A stretch of 64,000 bases of DNA from Streptomyces luteolus (GCF_029968015.1 NZ_JASCIS010000014.1:62001-126000), one strand, 5' to 3'. Positions 42,001 through 51,307 are shown, numbered from the stretch's first letter. Translations and numbers: made by a program. The notes: a model not told the origin generated them from the sequence alone.

Positions 42001-42269
42001 AGTACGTGGCGTACGGCGCGAACAGCTCGTGGAGGCGACGATCAGGTGGTCGTCACGGTGCGTGACGTAGATCAGTACGGTGCGCCGCCACTGGCCGGTG
42101 CGCCGCCCCCGTAGTCGAGCAGCAGGCAGGGCACGCCCCGGATCGTGGTGCCCTGGGTGCCGCCGGACTCCGCGTAGAGCCTGGCCTGCTCGGCGACCCA
42201 GCCGGTGGGGCTGATCACCACGCCGTCCTGGGCCATACCGGTCACGGGTACGTGGGTCGCGTACGTCAA
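42001..42269 (-). pseudogene. frameshifted F420-dependent nitroreductase (DDN family) remnant
   Basis: One frame gives SPTGWVAEQARLYAESGGTQ and then GTTIRGVPCLLLDY. A second gives RGRRTGQWRRTVLIYV and then DDHLIVAS. Together they form the normal start of a deazaflavin-dependent nitroreductase of the Ddn type. A missing base in the CTACGGGGGCGGCG run near 42110 separates the frames. After LIVAS the family sequence is lost; a short ELFAPYATY that may be the old C-terminal part then follows. Confidence 0.75.
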
Positions 42270-42398
42270 CGCCCCTGCCCCACCCGCCTGTTCCCGGGTC
42301 CGGCCGCCGCCTCGTCACCACAGGCGCGCCGGTGTCGCCCGCGCCCCGGTGCGGCGTTCAAGGGGACGGGACAGGGCGGGCTCCCTACGATTGACGGC

Positions 42399-42740
42399 AT
42401 GGAACTCGCCCTCTTCGCCGGAATCCCCGTGACCGACTACGCGGCGGCCCTCGCCTGGTACGAGCGACTGTTCGGCGTTCCCGCGACGTTCTTCCCCAAT
42501 GACGTCGAGGCCGTCTGGGAACTCGCGGAGAACCGGTCCGTCTACATCGAGCTGTTGCCGGAACGCGCAGGTCACGCCTTTCACACCCTGTTCGTCAGCG
42601 ATTTCGACGAGCGCGTCGTGGCGATGGCCGAGCGCGGCCTCGAACCCGTACTGCGGGAGACGTACGAGAACGGGGTGCGCAAGGCCACGTACCGCGACCC
42701 GGACGGGAACGAGATCGGCTTCGGCGGCGCCCCGCTCTGA
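42399..42740 (+). CDS. VOC-family (glyoxalase/bleomycin resistance-like) protein
   Basis: This 113-residue protein has the single-module VOC fold: FAGIPVTDYAAALAWYERLFG at the start, ENRSVYIELLPERAG in the middle and ATYRDPDGNEIGFGG at the end. The metal-type Glu in YIELL is present. Members include lyases, dioxygenases and antibiotic-binding proteins; nothing here narrows the role. It ends 25 bases before the convergent ABC exporter gene. Confidence 0.88.
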   Translation: MELALFAGIPVTDYAAALAWYERLFGVPATFFPNDVEAVWELAENRSVYIELLPERAGHAFHTLFVSDFDERVVAMAERGLEPVLRETYENGVRKATYRDPDGNEIGFGGAPL

Positions 42741-42765
42741 CCGGGCGCCGCCCCTGGGCCGCCGC

Positions 42766-44733
42766 TCACCCGCCGGACACCGTGACCGGCTCGACCTCGT
42801 CCCCCGCCGACAGGCCCTTCTTGTACGGGAGTTGGACGGCCGGGATCGGCTCGCCCGGGTCCGACTGGGACGCGAACTGGGTCCGGTACAGCTCCGCGTA
42901 CCGTCCGTCGGCCGCCAGGAGGTCCTCGTGGCGGCCGCGCTCCACGATGCGGCCGTCCTCGACGACGAGGATCAGGTCGGCTGCGCGGACCGTGGACAGG
43001 CGGTGGGCGATGACGACGGCGGTGCGGTCGGCGAGTGCCTCGGTGAGGGCCTGCTGGACGGCGGCCTCGGAGGTGTTGTCGAGGTGGGCGGTCGCCTCGT
43101 CGAGGATCACCACGCGCTGCCGGGCGAGCAGCAGCCGGGCGATGGTGAGGCGCTGGCGCTCGCCGCCGGAGAGCCGGTAGCCGCGCTCGCCGACGACGGT
43201 GTCGAGGCCGTCCGGCAGGGACGCGATCAGCTCGTCGAGGCGGGCCCGGCGCAGCGCGTCCCAGAGCGCGTCCTCGTCGGCGGCCGGTCGGGCGAGCAGC
43301 AGGTTGGCGCGGACGGACTCGTGGAAGAGGTGCCCGTCCTGCGTGACCATCCCGAGGGTGGCCCGCACGGATGCGGCGCTCAACTCCCGTACGTCCACGC
43401 CCCCGAGGCGTACGGCTCCGGAGTCGGCGTCGTAGAGGCGGGGCACGAGCTGGGCGATCGTGGACTTGCCGGCGCCGGAGGAGCCGACGAGCGCGACGGT
43501 CTGGCCGGGCTCCGCGCGGAAGGAGACGCCGCGCAGGACTTCGTCGCCGCCGCGGGTGTCGAGTGCGGCGACCTCTTCGAGTGAGGCCAGGGAGACCTTG
43601 TCGGCGGACGGGTAGGCGAAGCGGACGTCCTCGAACTCGACGGCGACCGGGCCTTCGGGCACGGCGCGGGCGTCGGGCTTCTCCTCGATCAGGGGCTTGA
43701 GGTCGAGCACCTCGAAGACCCGCTCGAAGCTGACGAGGGCGCTCATCACCTCGACGCGGGCCCCGGCGAGCGCGGTCAGCGGGGCGTAGAGCCGGGTCAG
43801 GAGCAGGGCGAGGGCGACGACCGCGCCGGGTTCGAGGGTGCCCGCGAGCGCGAACCAGCCGCCGAGCCCGTAGACCAGGGCGAGCGCGAGGGCGGAGACC
43901 AGGGTGAGTGCGGTGATGAACGCGGACTGCGCCATGGCGGTGCGGACGCCGATGTCGCGGACCCTGCGCGCGCGGGCGGCGAACTCGGCGGACTCGTCGC
44001 CGGGCCGCCCGAACAGCTTGACGAGGGTCGCGCCGGGCGCCGAGAACCGCTCCGTCATCCGGGTGCCCATGGCCGCGTTGTGGGCGGCGGCCTCGCGCTG
44101 GAGCCGGGCCATCCGGCTGCCCATGCGGCGGGCGGGCACGACGAAGACGGGCAGGAGCAGCAGGGCGAGCAGGGTGATCTGCCAGGACAGGCTGAGCATC
44201 ACGGCGAGGGTGAGCAGCAGCGTCGCGAAGTTGGACACCACTCCGGAGAGGGTGTTGGAGAAGGCCCGCTGCGCGCCGATGACGTCGTTGTTGAGTCGGC
44301 TGACGAGGGCTCCGGTGCGGGTGCGCGTGAAGAACGCAACGGGCATGCGCTGTACGTGGTCGAAGACCGCGGTCCGCAGGTTGAGGATCAGGTCCTCGCC
44401 GAGGCTCGCGGAGAGCCACCGGTTCAGGAGCCCGAACCCGGCCTCGGCGAGCGCGATCACGGCGATGAGCAGCGCGAGGCGGACGACGAGGCCGGGGTCC
44501 TTCCCGCCCACGATGGCGTCCACGACGGCTCCGGCGAGCATCGGCGTGGCCACGGCGAGCAGCGCGGTCACCACGCTGAGCAGCACGAACTGGATGATGC
44601 GGCGGCGGTGCGGGCGGGCGAAGGCGCCGATGCGGCGCAGGGTGGCGCGGGCGAAGGGGCGGCGGTCCTGCTGCGCGGTGACGACGTTGTGCAGCTGGAC
44701 CCAGGCTGTGGTTTCCATGCTCATGTCCAGCAC
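42766..44733 (-). CDS. ABC exporter, fused membrane and ATP-binding domains
   Basis: This 655-residue half-transporter of the MsbA/LmrA type has a six-helix export domain in residues about 45-330. The ATPase has GSSGAGKSTIAQL, signature LSGGERQRLTIARLL, Walker B VVILDEATAHLD and the switch histidine in VVIAHRLST. It should act as a homodimer exporting lipids or drugs. GTG 44733 follows GAGG; ATGs three and five codons later are alternatives. No regulator or partner gene adjoins it. Confidence 0.92.
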   Translation of the reverse strand: MLDMSMETTAWVQLHNVVTAQQDRRPFARATLRRIGAFARPHRRRIIQFVLLSVVTALLAVATPMLAGAVVDAIVGGKDPGLVVRLALLIAVIALAEAGFGLLNRWLSASLGEDLILNLRTAVFDHVQRMPVAFFTRTRTGALVSRLNNDVIGAQRAFSNTLSGVVSNFATLLLTLAVMLSLSWQITLLALLLLPVFVVPARRMGSRMARLQREAAAHNAAMGTRMTERFSAPGATLVKLFGRPGDESAEFAARARRVRDIGVRTAMAQSAFITALTLVSALALALVYGLGGWFALAGTLEPGAVVALALLLTRLYAPLTALAGARVEVMSALVSFERVFEVLDLKPLIEEKPDARAVPEGPVAVEFEDVRFAYPSADKVSLASLEEVAALDTRGGDEVLRGVSFRAEPGQTVALVGSSGAGKSTIAQLVPRLYDADSGAVRLGGVDVRELSAASVRATLGMVTQDGHLFHESVRANLLLARPAADEDALWDALRRARLDELIASLPDGLDTVVGERGYRLSGGERQRLTIARLLLARQRVVILDEATAHLDNTSEAAVQQALTEALADRTAVVIAHRLSTVRAADLILVVEDGRIVERGRHEDLLAADGRYAELYRTQFASQSDPGEPIPAVQLPYKKGLSAGDEVEPVTVSGG

Positions 44734-44781
44734 GGTAGAACCTCAAGCATTGTTTAGGTCAAGCGGTGAGCGCGAAACCTG

Positions 44782-44928
44782 TCAGGTCGCGGCGGCAGCG
44801 GCCGGCTCGAACCGCCGTAGCAGCAGGACCCCCGCCGCGCTCGCCGTGAAGTACATGAGAGGGAGGTGTTGTGCATGCCGATCTCCATGCAGGCCGCGAC
44901 GGCCTGCGCGTGCCAGGCGTCGCGGGCC
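44782..44928 (-). pseudogene. possible remnant of a bile-acid:sodium-symporter-like membrane protein
   Basis: One frame reads AWHAQAVAACMEIGMHNTSL and a second continues with LMYFTASAAGVLLLRRFEP and a stop. IGMHNTSL resembles the conserved ExGxxN block of the BASS family, and the tail resembles its last membrane helix. The frame change and missing middle mark it as broken. The family assignment is tentative. Confidence 0.35.
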
Positions 44929-44965
44929 CGCGAAGATCGGCGAGACGCCCCCTGGGGGCCATACG

Positions 44966-45340
44966 CGGTGGGGCGTTCCGCTGATCGACGGCGGCACCGT
45001 CCGCCTCCCCCGCCTCATCGGCACGAGCCGCGCCCTCGACCTGATCCTGACCGGCCGAGCGGTGCCCGCGCGCGAGGCGTACGAGATGGGCTCGCCAACT
45101 GCCTCGTACCGCCGGGCCGGGCGCGCGGTGGCTGAGGAGCTCGCCGCGACCATCGCCCGCTTCCCCCAGGCCTGCCTGCGCAGCGACCGGGCCTCGGTGC
45201 TCGACCAGGAGGGGCTGCCGGAGGAGGAGGCGATGAGACGTGAACTGCGGTACGGGGCCGGGGTGTTGGCGGAGTCCTTGGAGGGCGCGGCACGCTTCGC
45301 CTCGGGGGTGGGGCGGCACGGGTCGTTCGAGGAAGGGTGA
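44966..45340 (+). pseudogene. 3' part of an enoyl-CoA hydratase gene, frameshifted
   Basis: The frame reads RWGVPLIDGGTVRLPRLIG, LILTGRAVPAREAYEMG and, after a disturbed stretch, ARFPQACLRSDRASVLDQEG through GRHGSFEEG. This is the C-terminal half of a crotonase-type enoyl-CoA hydratase. The segment after EMG makes sense (LANCLVPPGRAR) only in another frame, so two compensating indels have occurred near 45093 and 45122. The N-terminal half, with the oxyanion-hole residues, is gone. Confidence 0.75.
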
Positions 45341-45358
45341 CCCGCGAGCGCCTGGGCC

Positions 45359-45829
45359 TCAGGGCAGCAGGCGCCAGTCCGCGAGCAGCGCGGCGATCAG
45401 GCCCGTGCCGAGCACCCAACTGCCCAGCCGGGTACGGCCGCGGCGGCTGAGCTCGATGACGATGCCGCAGAGGATGAGCAGCAGGCCGTACACGCCGACG
45501 ACCAGGACCGATGAGCGGCTCGCGAGACGGACGGCGAGCACGGCCGCGGCGGCGGCCATGAGGAGGGAGGCGGCGGCTATGCGGAGGCGGCGGGCCTGGC
45601 GCGGGGCGAGCCCGGACCGGGGCTCGGCGTCCGCGTCCGGTTCCTCGGACTCCGCTTCGCCGTCGACCTGCTCCTCCTCGTCGAGTCTGGGCGCGGCGGC
45701 CGTCCCCCGGGACTCGGGCGCGGCATCCCCGCTCGGGCCGCTCTCCCCGCCCTCCCCGCTCCCACCAGCGGGAACCTTCGTCTGCTCGGACTCCCGCTGC
45801 TCGTCCCGCTCTTGATCAGATGCGCTCAT
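45359..45829 (-). CDS. small membrane protein with acidic N-terminus
   Basis: In this 156-residue protein the first 75 residues are strongly acidic and polar (repeated E, D, S, G). An RQARRLR basic anchor follows, then two membrane helices (AAASLLMAAAAAVLAVRLA and VLVVGVYGLLLILCGIVIEL) and a third hydrophobic stretch near the end. The topology suggests a cytoplasmic disordered head on a small membrane domain. No family function was recognised. It lies downstream of the TauE-like gene on the same strand with 56 bases between. Confidence 0.7.
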   Translation of the reverse strand: MSASDQERDEQRESEQTKVPAGGSGEGGESGPSGDAAPESRGTAAAPRLDEEEQVDGEAESEEPDADAEPRSGLAPRQARRLRIAAASLLMAAAAAVLAVRLASRSSVLVVGVYGLLLILCGIVIELSRRGRTRLGSWVLGTGLIAALLADWRLLP

Positions 45830-45885
45830 GGCCTGGATCGTAGCCGCTGCTCCGCGAGCGCCGACCCGCCCGCCCGGCAGCCTCC

Positions 45886-46686
45886 TCAGCGCAGCAGCAG
45901 CTGCAGTCCGCCCAGAATCGTCGCGCCGATCACCAGGCGTTCGAAGAGCCGCTGGTCGATCCGGTCCACGCACCGCTTGCCGAGGTACGCGCCGGGCACG
46001 ACGAAGAGCAGCATGGCGGCGTCGAGCAGCAGGGAGCGGGTGTCGATCAGGCCGAGCCCCACGCTGAAGGGGACCTTGAAGGTGTTGACGATGAGGAAGA
46101 ACCAGGCCGACGTACCCAGGAAGCCGAGTTTCCGGAAGCCCGCGGAGAGCAGGTAGAGGGACATCACCGGGCCGCCCGCGTTGGCGACCATCGTCGTGAA
46201 ACCGCCGAGCACACCGTACGAGCGGGCCTTGATCCGCCCGGCCCGCGAGCCCACCGCGGACGCCCCCCGCGCATCCTCGTCCGGCGCATCCTCGTCCCGC
46301 ACTTCCTCGGCGGCCTTGCCCGCCCCGCGCCGCCGGGCCATCGTGACGCTCGCCATCAGCAGCAGGATCGCCCCGATCGACGTCCGTACGGCCGCGTCGT
46401 CCGCCCACATCATGAAGACCACGCCGACGAGCACGCCGAGCGCCACGGCCGGGAAGAGCCGCCACAGCGTGGGCCAGTGCGCGTGCCGTCGGTAGGTGAG
46501 GACGGCGAGCACATCGCCCGCGATGAGGATGGGCAGCAGCACACCGGTCGACTCGCGAGCGGGCAGTACGGCCGCGAAGATCGCGAGGCTGACCGTATTG
46601 GCGCCGCTGACGGCGGTCTTGGAGAAGCCGACGAGGGCTGAGGCGAAGGCGAGAGCGGCCAGCTCCCACAGGGTGAGGGTGTCCAT
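45886..46686 (-). CDS. TauE/SafE-family sulfite/anion exporter
   Basis: This 266-residue membrane protein has seven to eight helices. LVGFSKTAVSGANTVSLAIFAAVLPARESTG and GGFTTMVANAGGPVMSLYLL are the two duplicated signature blocks of the TauE/SafE family. Members export or import sulfite, sulfonates and related anions. The ATG at 46686 matches the usual family start (DTLTLWELAAL) but lacks a clear ribosome site; ATG 46713 is an alternative. Substrate cannot be told from context. Confidence 0.85.
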   Translation of the reverse strand: MDTLTLWELAALAFASALVGFSKTAVSGANTVSLAIFAAVLPARESTGVLLPILIAGDVLAVLTYRRHAHWPTLWRLFPAVALGVLVGVVFMMWADDAAVRTSIGAILLLMASVTMARRRGAGKAAEEVRDEDAPDEDARGASAVGSRAGRIKARSYGVLGGFTTMVANAGGPVMSLYLLSAGFRKLGFLGTSAWFFLIVNTFKVPFSVGLGLIDTRSLLLDAAMLLFVVPGAYLGKRCVDRIDQRLFERLVIGATILGGLQLLLR

Positions 46687-47123
46687 AGGGAGACCGATGG
46701 TATGCGCACCCATCTCGGCGGCCGCCGACTCCCCTCCCACCTGTCCCACCTGCCCCGCCCACACGACCTCGGTATACGGAGGCCGCACACCTCCGCCGGA
46801 ATTCGGTATACGGAGGACAGGGTCACGGGCGCCGGGAGCCGCACGGCGCGGGCAGGATGGGCGGGTACGGAACGTGCCGGTCGGCTGGCTTGTCGGTGAG
46901 CCAGCCGACCGATGCGTTTCCGGAGCGCGGCCCTCGTCGCTCCCCTCCGCCTGCGGGGAGGGCCGACCGCGCGCCCGTCCGGCGGCGGCCTGCCGGACGG
47001 GCGCCCCCTTCTCTCCACACCCCTCGATTTCGTCTCCTTGACGAAAACTGGCTCCTTCTTTATGGTCGTACTGACCAATACAGAGAGCGGGCCGGAGAGC
47101 CTCGCCCGACCCCAGGGGGACCC
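46687..47123. other. 437-base intergenic region with repeats and two strong hairpins
   Basis: The exact direct repeat CGGTATACGGAGG occurs at 46770-46782 and 46804-46816. Two perfect 13-bp hairpins follow at 46878-46911 and 46971-47004, each with an eight-base loop. No gene ends here that would need a terminator on either strand. No credible small gene was found. Confidence 0.7.
47038..47066 (+). promoter_or_regulatory. vegetative-type promoter of the SPFH operon
   Basis: TTGACG at 47038-47043 and TATGGT at 47061-47066 are separated by exactly 17 bases and lie 58 bases upstream of the SPFH start. Confidence 0.55.
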
Positions 47124-48140
47124 ATGGCCGACATCACCCGGCGCCTCGGCTTGCGCCACCTGCGCTCCGCGCCGACCGCCCACATCCGGCACCACCGGGG
47201 CGGCAAGCTGGTGCACGACGGGCCGGGACTGAGCTTCTGGTACCGCTCACTGAGCGCCGCGCTCTCCGAAGTGCCCGTGAACGACCGGGAGTTGGAGATG
47301 GCGTTCCACGCCCGCACCTCCGACTTCCAGGACGTCACCGTGCAGGCCACCGTCACGTACCGGATCAGCGATCCCGCCGCGGCCGCCGGACGGCTCGACT
47401 TCTCCGTGGACCCTGACACCGGGCAGTGGCGAGGCGCCCCGCTGGAGCAGTTGGCGACGCTGCTCACCGAGACCGCGCAGCAGCACGCCCTGGACGTACT
47501 CGCCCGTACCGCCCTGTCGGCCGCGCTCGTCGACGGCGTCAACGCGGCACGGGAGCGGATCACCACCGGACTCGGCCGGGAGCCGCGGCTGCCCGCCACC
47601 GGGATCGAGCTGGTCGCGGTGCGGGTCGTCGCGATCCGGCCGGAGGCCGAAGTGGAGCGGGCGCTGCGCACCCCGGCGCGGGAGGAGATCCAGCAGGAGG
47701 CGGACCGGGCCACGTACGAGCGGCGGGCCGTGGCGGTGGAGCGGGAACGGGCCATCGCCGAGAACGAGTTGGCGAGCCGGATCGAACTCGCCCGCAGGGA
47801 GGAGCGGTTGGTGGAGCAGCGCGGCACCAACGCGCGGCGCGAGGCCGAGGAGAACGCCTCCGCGGACGAGGTGCGGAGCACCGCCGAGGCCGCCCGGAAG
47901 GTACGGCTCGCCGAGGCGGAGGCGGCCGCCGCCCGTACCGTCGGCGAGGCGCGGGCGCACGCGCAGACCGCGTGGCTGCGGGCGCACGCCGAGGTGGACG
48001 CGGCCACGCTGACCGCCCTCAACGCGGGCCGGCTCGCCGAGAACCTGCCGCGCATCGACAGCCTGACGATCTCGCCGGACGTCCTGACCGGGTTCCTGGA
48101 GCGGCTCGGATCCACCGGAAGCGCGGCGAGCGAGCGATGA
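47124..48140 (+). CDS. SPFH/Band-7 domain protein
   Basis: In this 338-residue protein, residues about 25-200 form an SPFH (prohibitin/stomatin-like) domain with FQDVTVQATVTYRISDPAAA and ATGIELVAVRVVAIRPEAEVERALRT. Residues about 200-300 form a long charged coiled coil (EIQQEADRATYERRAVAVERE and following). No N-terminal membrane helix is obvious, so membrane contact may be peripheral. SPFH proteins form ring-shaped scaffolds. The stop overlaps the start of the next gene (ATGA), so the two proteins are made together. Confidence 0.85.
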   Translation: MADITRRLGLRHLRSAPTAHIRHHRGGKLVHDGPGLSFWYRSLSAALSEVPVNDRELEMAFHARTSDFQDVTVQATVTYRISDPAAAAGRLDFSVDPDTGQWRGAPLEQLATLLTETAQQHALDVLARTALSAALVDGVNAARERITTGLGREPRLPATGIELVAVRVVAIRPEAEVERALRTPAREEIQQEADRATYERRAVAVERERAIAENELASRIELARREERLVEQRGTNARREAEENASADEVRSTAEAARKVRLAEAEAAAARTVGEARAHAQTAWLRAHAEVDAATLTALNAGRLAENLPRIDSLTISPDVLTGFLERLGSTGSAASER

Positions 48141-49072
48141 GCCTCGCTCCCCGCGCCGTCCTGGTCCACCGCACCACCGAGTACGAGGAGTTGCTCGCCC
48201 GGCACGGCACGCACGGGCAGGCCGCGTACTTCCTCGGCTCGCGCGGCCGGGACATCGCCGAGGTCGCCGAGCGGCACCACCGGACCCTGCGGGCGCTCGC
48301 CGAGGTGGCCGCCGCCGTCCCGTCGAGCTGGCGGCAGGCGCGGGTCGAGCGGGCCGATCTGGACCGGTTCCTGTTCGGGCCCGAGGACGTCGTGGTCGTG
48401 GTCGGCCAGGACGGTCTGGTGGCCAACGCGGCGAAGTACCTCGACGGGCAGCCGGTCGTCGGGATCGACACCGACCCGGGCCGCAACCCGGGTGTGCTCG
48501 TGCGCCATCGGGCCGCCGACGCACGGAAGTTGCTGCCCGCCGCGGCCTCCGGGCGGGCCGCGCGGGAGGCGTTGACGATGGTCGCGGCCGTCGCCGACGA
48601 CACACAGCGGCTGCTCGCGCTCAACGAGATCTACCTGGGCCCGCCCGGCCACCAGACCGCCCGCTACCGCCTAGCTCCTGACACGGAGGACAAGCCCGAC
48701 ACAGAGGACAAGCCCCACGCGGAGGGCGAGCCCGCGGAGCCGCAGGCCTCCTCCGGAGTGCTCGTCGGCACCGGCACCGGCGCCACCGGCTGGCTGCGTT
48801 CCCTGTGGCTGCAGCGCGGCGGCGGGCTCGCCCTGCCCGCGCCCACGGAACGGCGGTTGGCGTGGTTCGTGCGCGAGGCGTGGCCGTCCCCGGCGACCGG
48901 GACGGCGCGGGTCGAGGGGCTGCTCGGGTCCGGCGAGGTGCTGCGGCTGACCGTGGAGTCGGAGCGGCTGGTGGCCTTCGGGGACGGCATGGAGGGCGAC
49001 GCGCTCGACCTGACCTGGGGTCAGACAGTGCGGATCGGGGTCGCGGACAGGGCGCTGCACCTGGCCGGTTGA
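48137..49072 (+). CDS. NAD-kinase-like protein coupled to the SPFH gene
   Basis: This 311-residue protein contains VVVVGQDGLVANAAKYLDGQPVVGIDTDPGRNPGVL, which follows the NAD-kinase pattern (GGDG, then VxGINxGxxGFL) but with GQDG in place of GGDG. LALNEIYLG matches the family NE motif, and GVLVGTGTGATGWLRSL matches the STGSTGY-type substrate block. A polar insertion with a DTEDKP duplication interrupts the domain near residue 185. Activity as an NAD or lipid/sugar kinase is uncertain. Start ATG 48137 overlaps the SPFH stop. Confidence 0.72.
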   Translation: MSLAPRAVLVHRTTEYEELLARHGTHGQAAYFLGSRGRDIAEVAERHHRTLRALAEVAAAVPSSWRQARVERADLDRFLFGPEDVVVVVGQDGLVANAAKYLDGQPVVGIDTDPGRNPGVLVRHRAADARKLLPAAASGRAAREALTMVAAVADDTQRLLALNEIYLGPPGHQTARYRLAPDTEDKPDTEDKPHAEGEPAEPQASSGVLVGTGTGATGWLRSLWLQRGGGLALPAPTERRLAWFVREAWPSPATGTARVEGLLGSGEVLRLTVESERLVAFGDGMEGDALDLTWGQTVRIGVADRALHLAG

Positions 49073-49219
49073 CGGCGGCGCACCCGCACCCGTACCGAAG
49101 GACGCGAACCAACTGGTCACACAACCGCCATCCTCCAGCCTCTTGACCTGGACCCTCTTCTGCCACTCCACTTGACTTGTCCGAACAAGTTCCCGACCCC
49201 GGCAGAGGTCCCCCCACTC

Positions 49220-51289
49220 ATGACCCCACCCAAGCCCGAACTCAACCGCCGCCGTTTCCTGCAGTTCGCGGGCGCCACCGCGGGCGCGGCCGCCCTCTCC
49301 GGCAGCATCGCGCGGGCCGCGGCCATTCCCGCCGCCCGCCGCACCGGAACCGTCGAGGACGTCGAGCACATCGTGGTCCTGATGCAGGAGAACCGGTCCT
49401 TCGACCACTACTTCGGCGCGCTCAAGGGTGTCCGCGGCTTCGGCGACCCGCGCCCGGTGACGCTGCCGAGCGGCAAGTCCGTGTTCCACCAGCCGGACGG
49501 CGGCAAGGAGGTGCTCCCGTACCACCCGGACGCGGAGGACCTCGGCATGCAGTTCATCGCGGGCCTCGACCACGACTGGGCGGGCGGCCACAAGGCCTGG
49601 AACAACGGGCGGTACGACCAGTGGATCCCGGCCAAGTCGGCGGGCACGATGGCCCATCTGACGCGCGAGGACATCCCGTTCCACTACGCGCTCGCCGACG
49701 CGTTCACCGTCTGCGACGCGTACCACTGCTCGTTCATCGGGGCCACCGACCCCAACCGCTACTACATGTTCTCCGGCCACACCGGCAACGACGGCCAGGG
49801 CGGCGGACCTGTGCTCGGCAACCAGGAGGCAGGGTACGACTGGACGACGTACCCGGAGCGTCTGGAGAAGGCCGGGGTCTCCTGGAAGGTGTACCAGGAC
49901 ATCGGCGACGGCCTGGACGCGGACGGCGGCTGGGGCTGGATCGACGACGCCTACCGGGGCAACTACGGCGACAACTCGCTGCTCTACTTCAACAAGTACC
50001 GGAACGCCGAGCCCGGCAACCCGCTGTACGACAAGGCCCGCACCGGGACGAACGTCAAGGCGGGCGACGGTCTCTTCGACCAGCTCAAGGCCGACGTGAA
50101 GGCCGGGAAGCTGCCGAAGATCTCCTGGATCGCCGCCCCCGAGGCGTTCACGGAGCACCCCAACTGGCCCGCGAACTACGGCGCCTGGTACATCTCCCAG
50201 GTCCTGGACGCGCTCACCGCCGACCCGGAGGTGTGGGCGCGTACGGCGCTGTTCATCACGTACGACGAGAACGACGGCTACTTCGACCACGTGGTGCCGC
50301 CGTACCCGCCGGCCGACGCCGATCAGGGCCTGTCGACGGTCGACACGAGCCTGGACTTCTTCAAGGGCGGGATGGGCTACGGAGCCGGTCCCTACGGGCT
50401 CGGGCAGCGCGTGCCGATGCTGGTCGTCTCGCCGTGGTCGACGGGCGGTTACGTCTGCTCCGAGACCTTCGACCACACCTCGATCGTGCGGTTCATGGAG
50501 CGCCGCTTCGGCGTGGCCGAGCCGAACGTCTCGCCCTGGCGCAAGGCCATCTGCGGCGATCTGACCTCGGCCTTCGACTTCGGCCTGAAGGACACGGACC
50601 CGGCCGAGCTGCCCGGCACGGACGGCTACCGCCCGCCGGACAACGAGCGCCACGACAGCTACGTACCGAAGCCCCCGGCCCAGCCGCGACTCCCCGTCCA
50701 GGAAGCCGGTTCGCGGCCCACGCGCCCGCTGCCGTACGCCCCGCACGTGGACGGCGCCGCCACCCCGGCCTCCGGGCGCTACACGCTGACGTTCAGCGCG
50801 GGCGCGAAGGCCGGCGGCACCTTCCACGTCCGCTCCGGCAACCGCACCGACGGCCCCTGGACGTACACCACCGAAGCGGGCAAGACGCTCTCGGACACCT
50901 GGAACTCGGAGTACTCCGACGACGCGTACAACCTGACGGTGCACGGCCCGAACGGCTTCCTGCGCACCTTCAGGGGCCCGGGCAGGACCGCCGGACCCGA
51001 GGTCACCGCCCGCCATGTCACCGCCGACGGCACCCTCGCCCTGGCCCTCACCAACACGGGCTCCACCGAGGCACGCCTGCTCCTGACCGACGCGTACGGC
51101 GGCCCCGGCAAGTCCTTCACGGTGGCGGCGGGCAAGACGGTGAAGCACACCGTCGACCTCTCGGTGGGCAAGCGCTGGTACGACGTGTCCGTGACGTCCG
51201 AGTCGGACGCGACGTTCCTGCGCCGGTTCGCCGGACACGTCGAGACGGGCAAGCTGGGCGTGAGCGACCCGGCGATCCGTACGGCCTGA
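49220..51289 (+). CDS. Tat-exported phosphocholine-type phospholipase C
   Basis: This 689-residue secreted enzyme has a twin-arginine leader (NRRRFLQFAGATAGAAALSG). The phosphoesterase domain begins VEHIVVLMQENRSFDHYFGAL and includes GATDPNRYYMFSGHTG and ITYDENDGYFDHVVPP, the signature blocks of non-haemolytic phospholipase C. Two C-terminal beta-sandwich domains of about 85 residues each follow, as in the Pseudomonas enzymes. It would release phosphocholine from phospholipids; choline is the feedstock of the betaine pathway further along this window, though no direct link is shown. A dyad ACTTGT/ACAAGT (49175-49190) lies upstream. Confidence 0.93.
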   Translation: MTPPKPELNRRRFLQFAGATAGAAALSGSIARAAAIPAARRTGTVEDVEHIVVLMQENRSFDHYFGALKGVRGFGDPRPVTLPSGKSVFHQPDGGKEVLPYHPDAEDLGMQFIAGLDHDWAGGHKAWNNGRYDQWIPAKSAGTMAHLTREDIPFHYALADAFTVCDAYHCSFIGATDPNRYYMFSGHTGNDGQGGGPVLGNQEAGYDWTTYPERLEKAGVSWKVYQDIGDGLDADGGWGWIDDAYRGNYGDNSLLYFNKYRNAEPGNPLYDKARTGTNVKAGDGLFDQLKADVKAGKLPKISWIAAPEAFTEHPNWPANYGAWYISQVLDALTADPEVWARTALFITYDENDGYFDHVVPPYPPADADQGLSTVDTSLDFFKGGMGYGAGPYGLGQRVPMLVVSPWSTGGYVCSETFDHTSIVRFMERRFGVAEPNVSPWRKAICGDLTSAFDFGLKDTDPAELPGTDGYRPPDNERHDSYVPKPPAQPRLPVQEAGSRPTRPLPYAPHVDGAATPASGRYTLTFSAGAKAGGTFHVRSGNRTDGPWTYTTEAGKTLSDTWNSEYSDDAYNLTVHGPNGFLRTFRGPGRTAGPEVTARHVTADGTLALALTNTGSTEARLLLTDAYGGPGKSFTVAAGKTVKHTVDLSVGKRWYDVSVTSESDATFLRRFAGHVETGKLGVSDPAIRTA

Positions 51290-51307
51290 ACCCTGCGGCT
51301 CCCCCGA

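Noticed and set aside
44759..45319. 186-codon minus-strand ORF
   Set aside because: It is antisense to the enoyl-CoA hydratase remnant, whose family motifs are clear on the plus strand.
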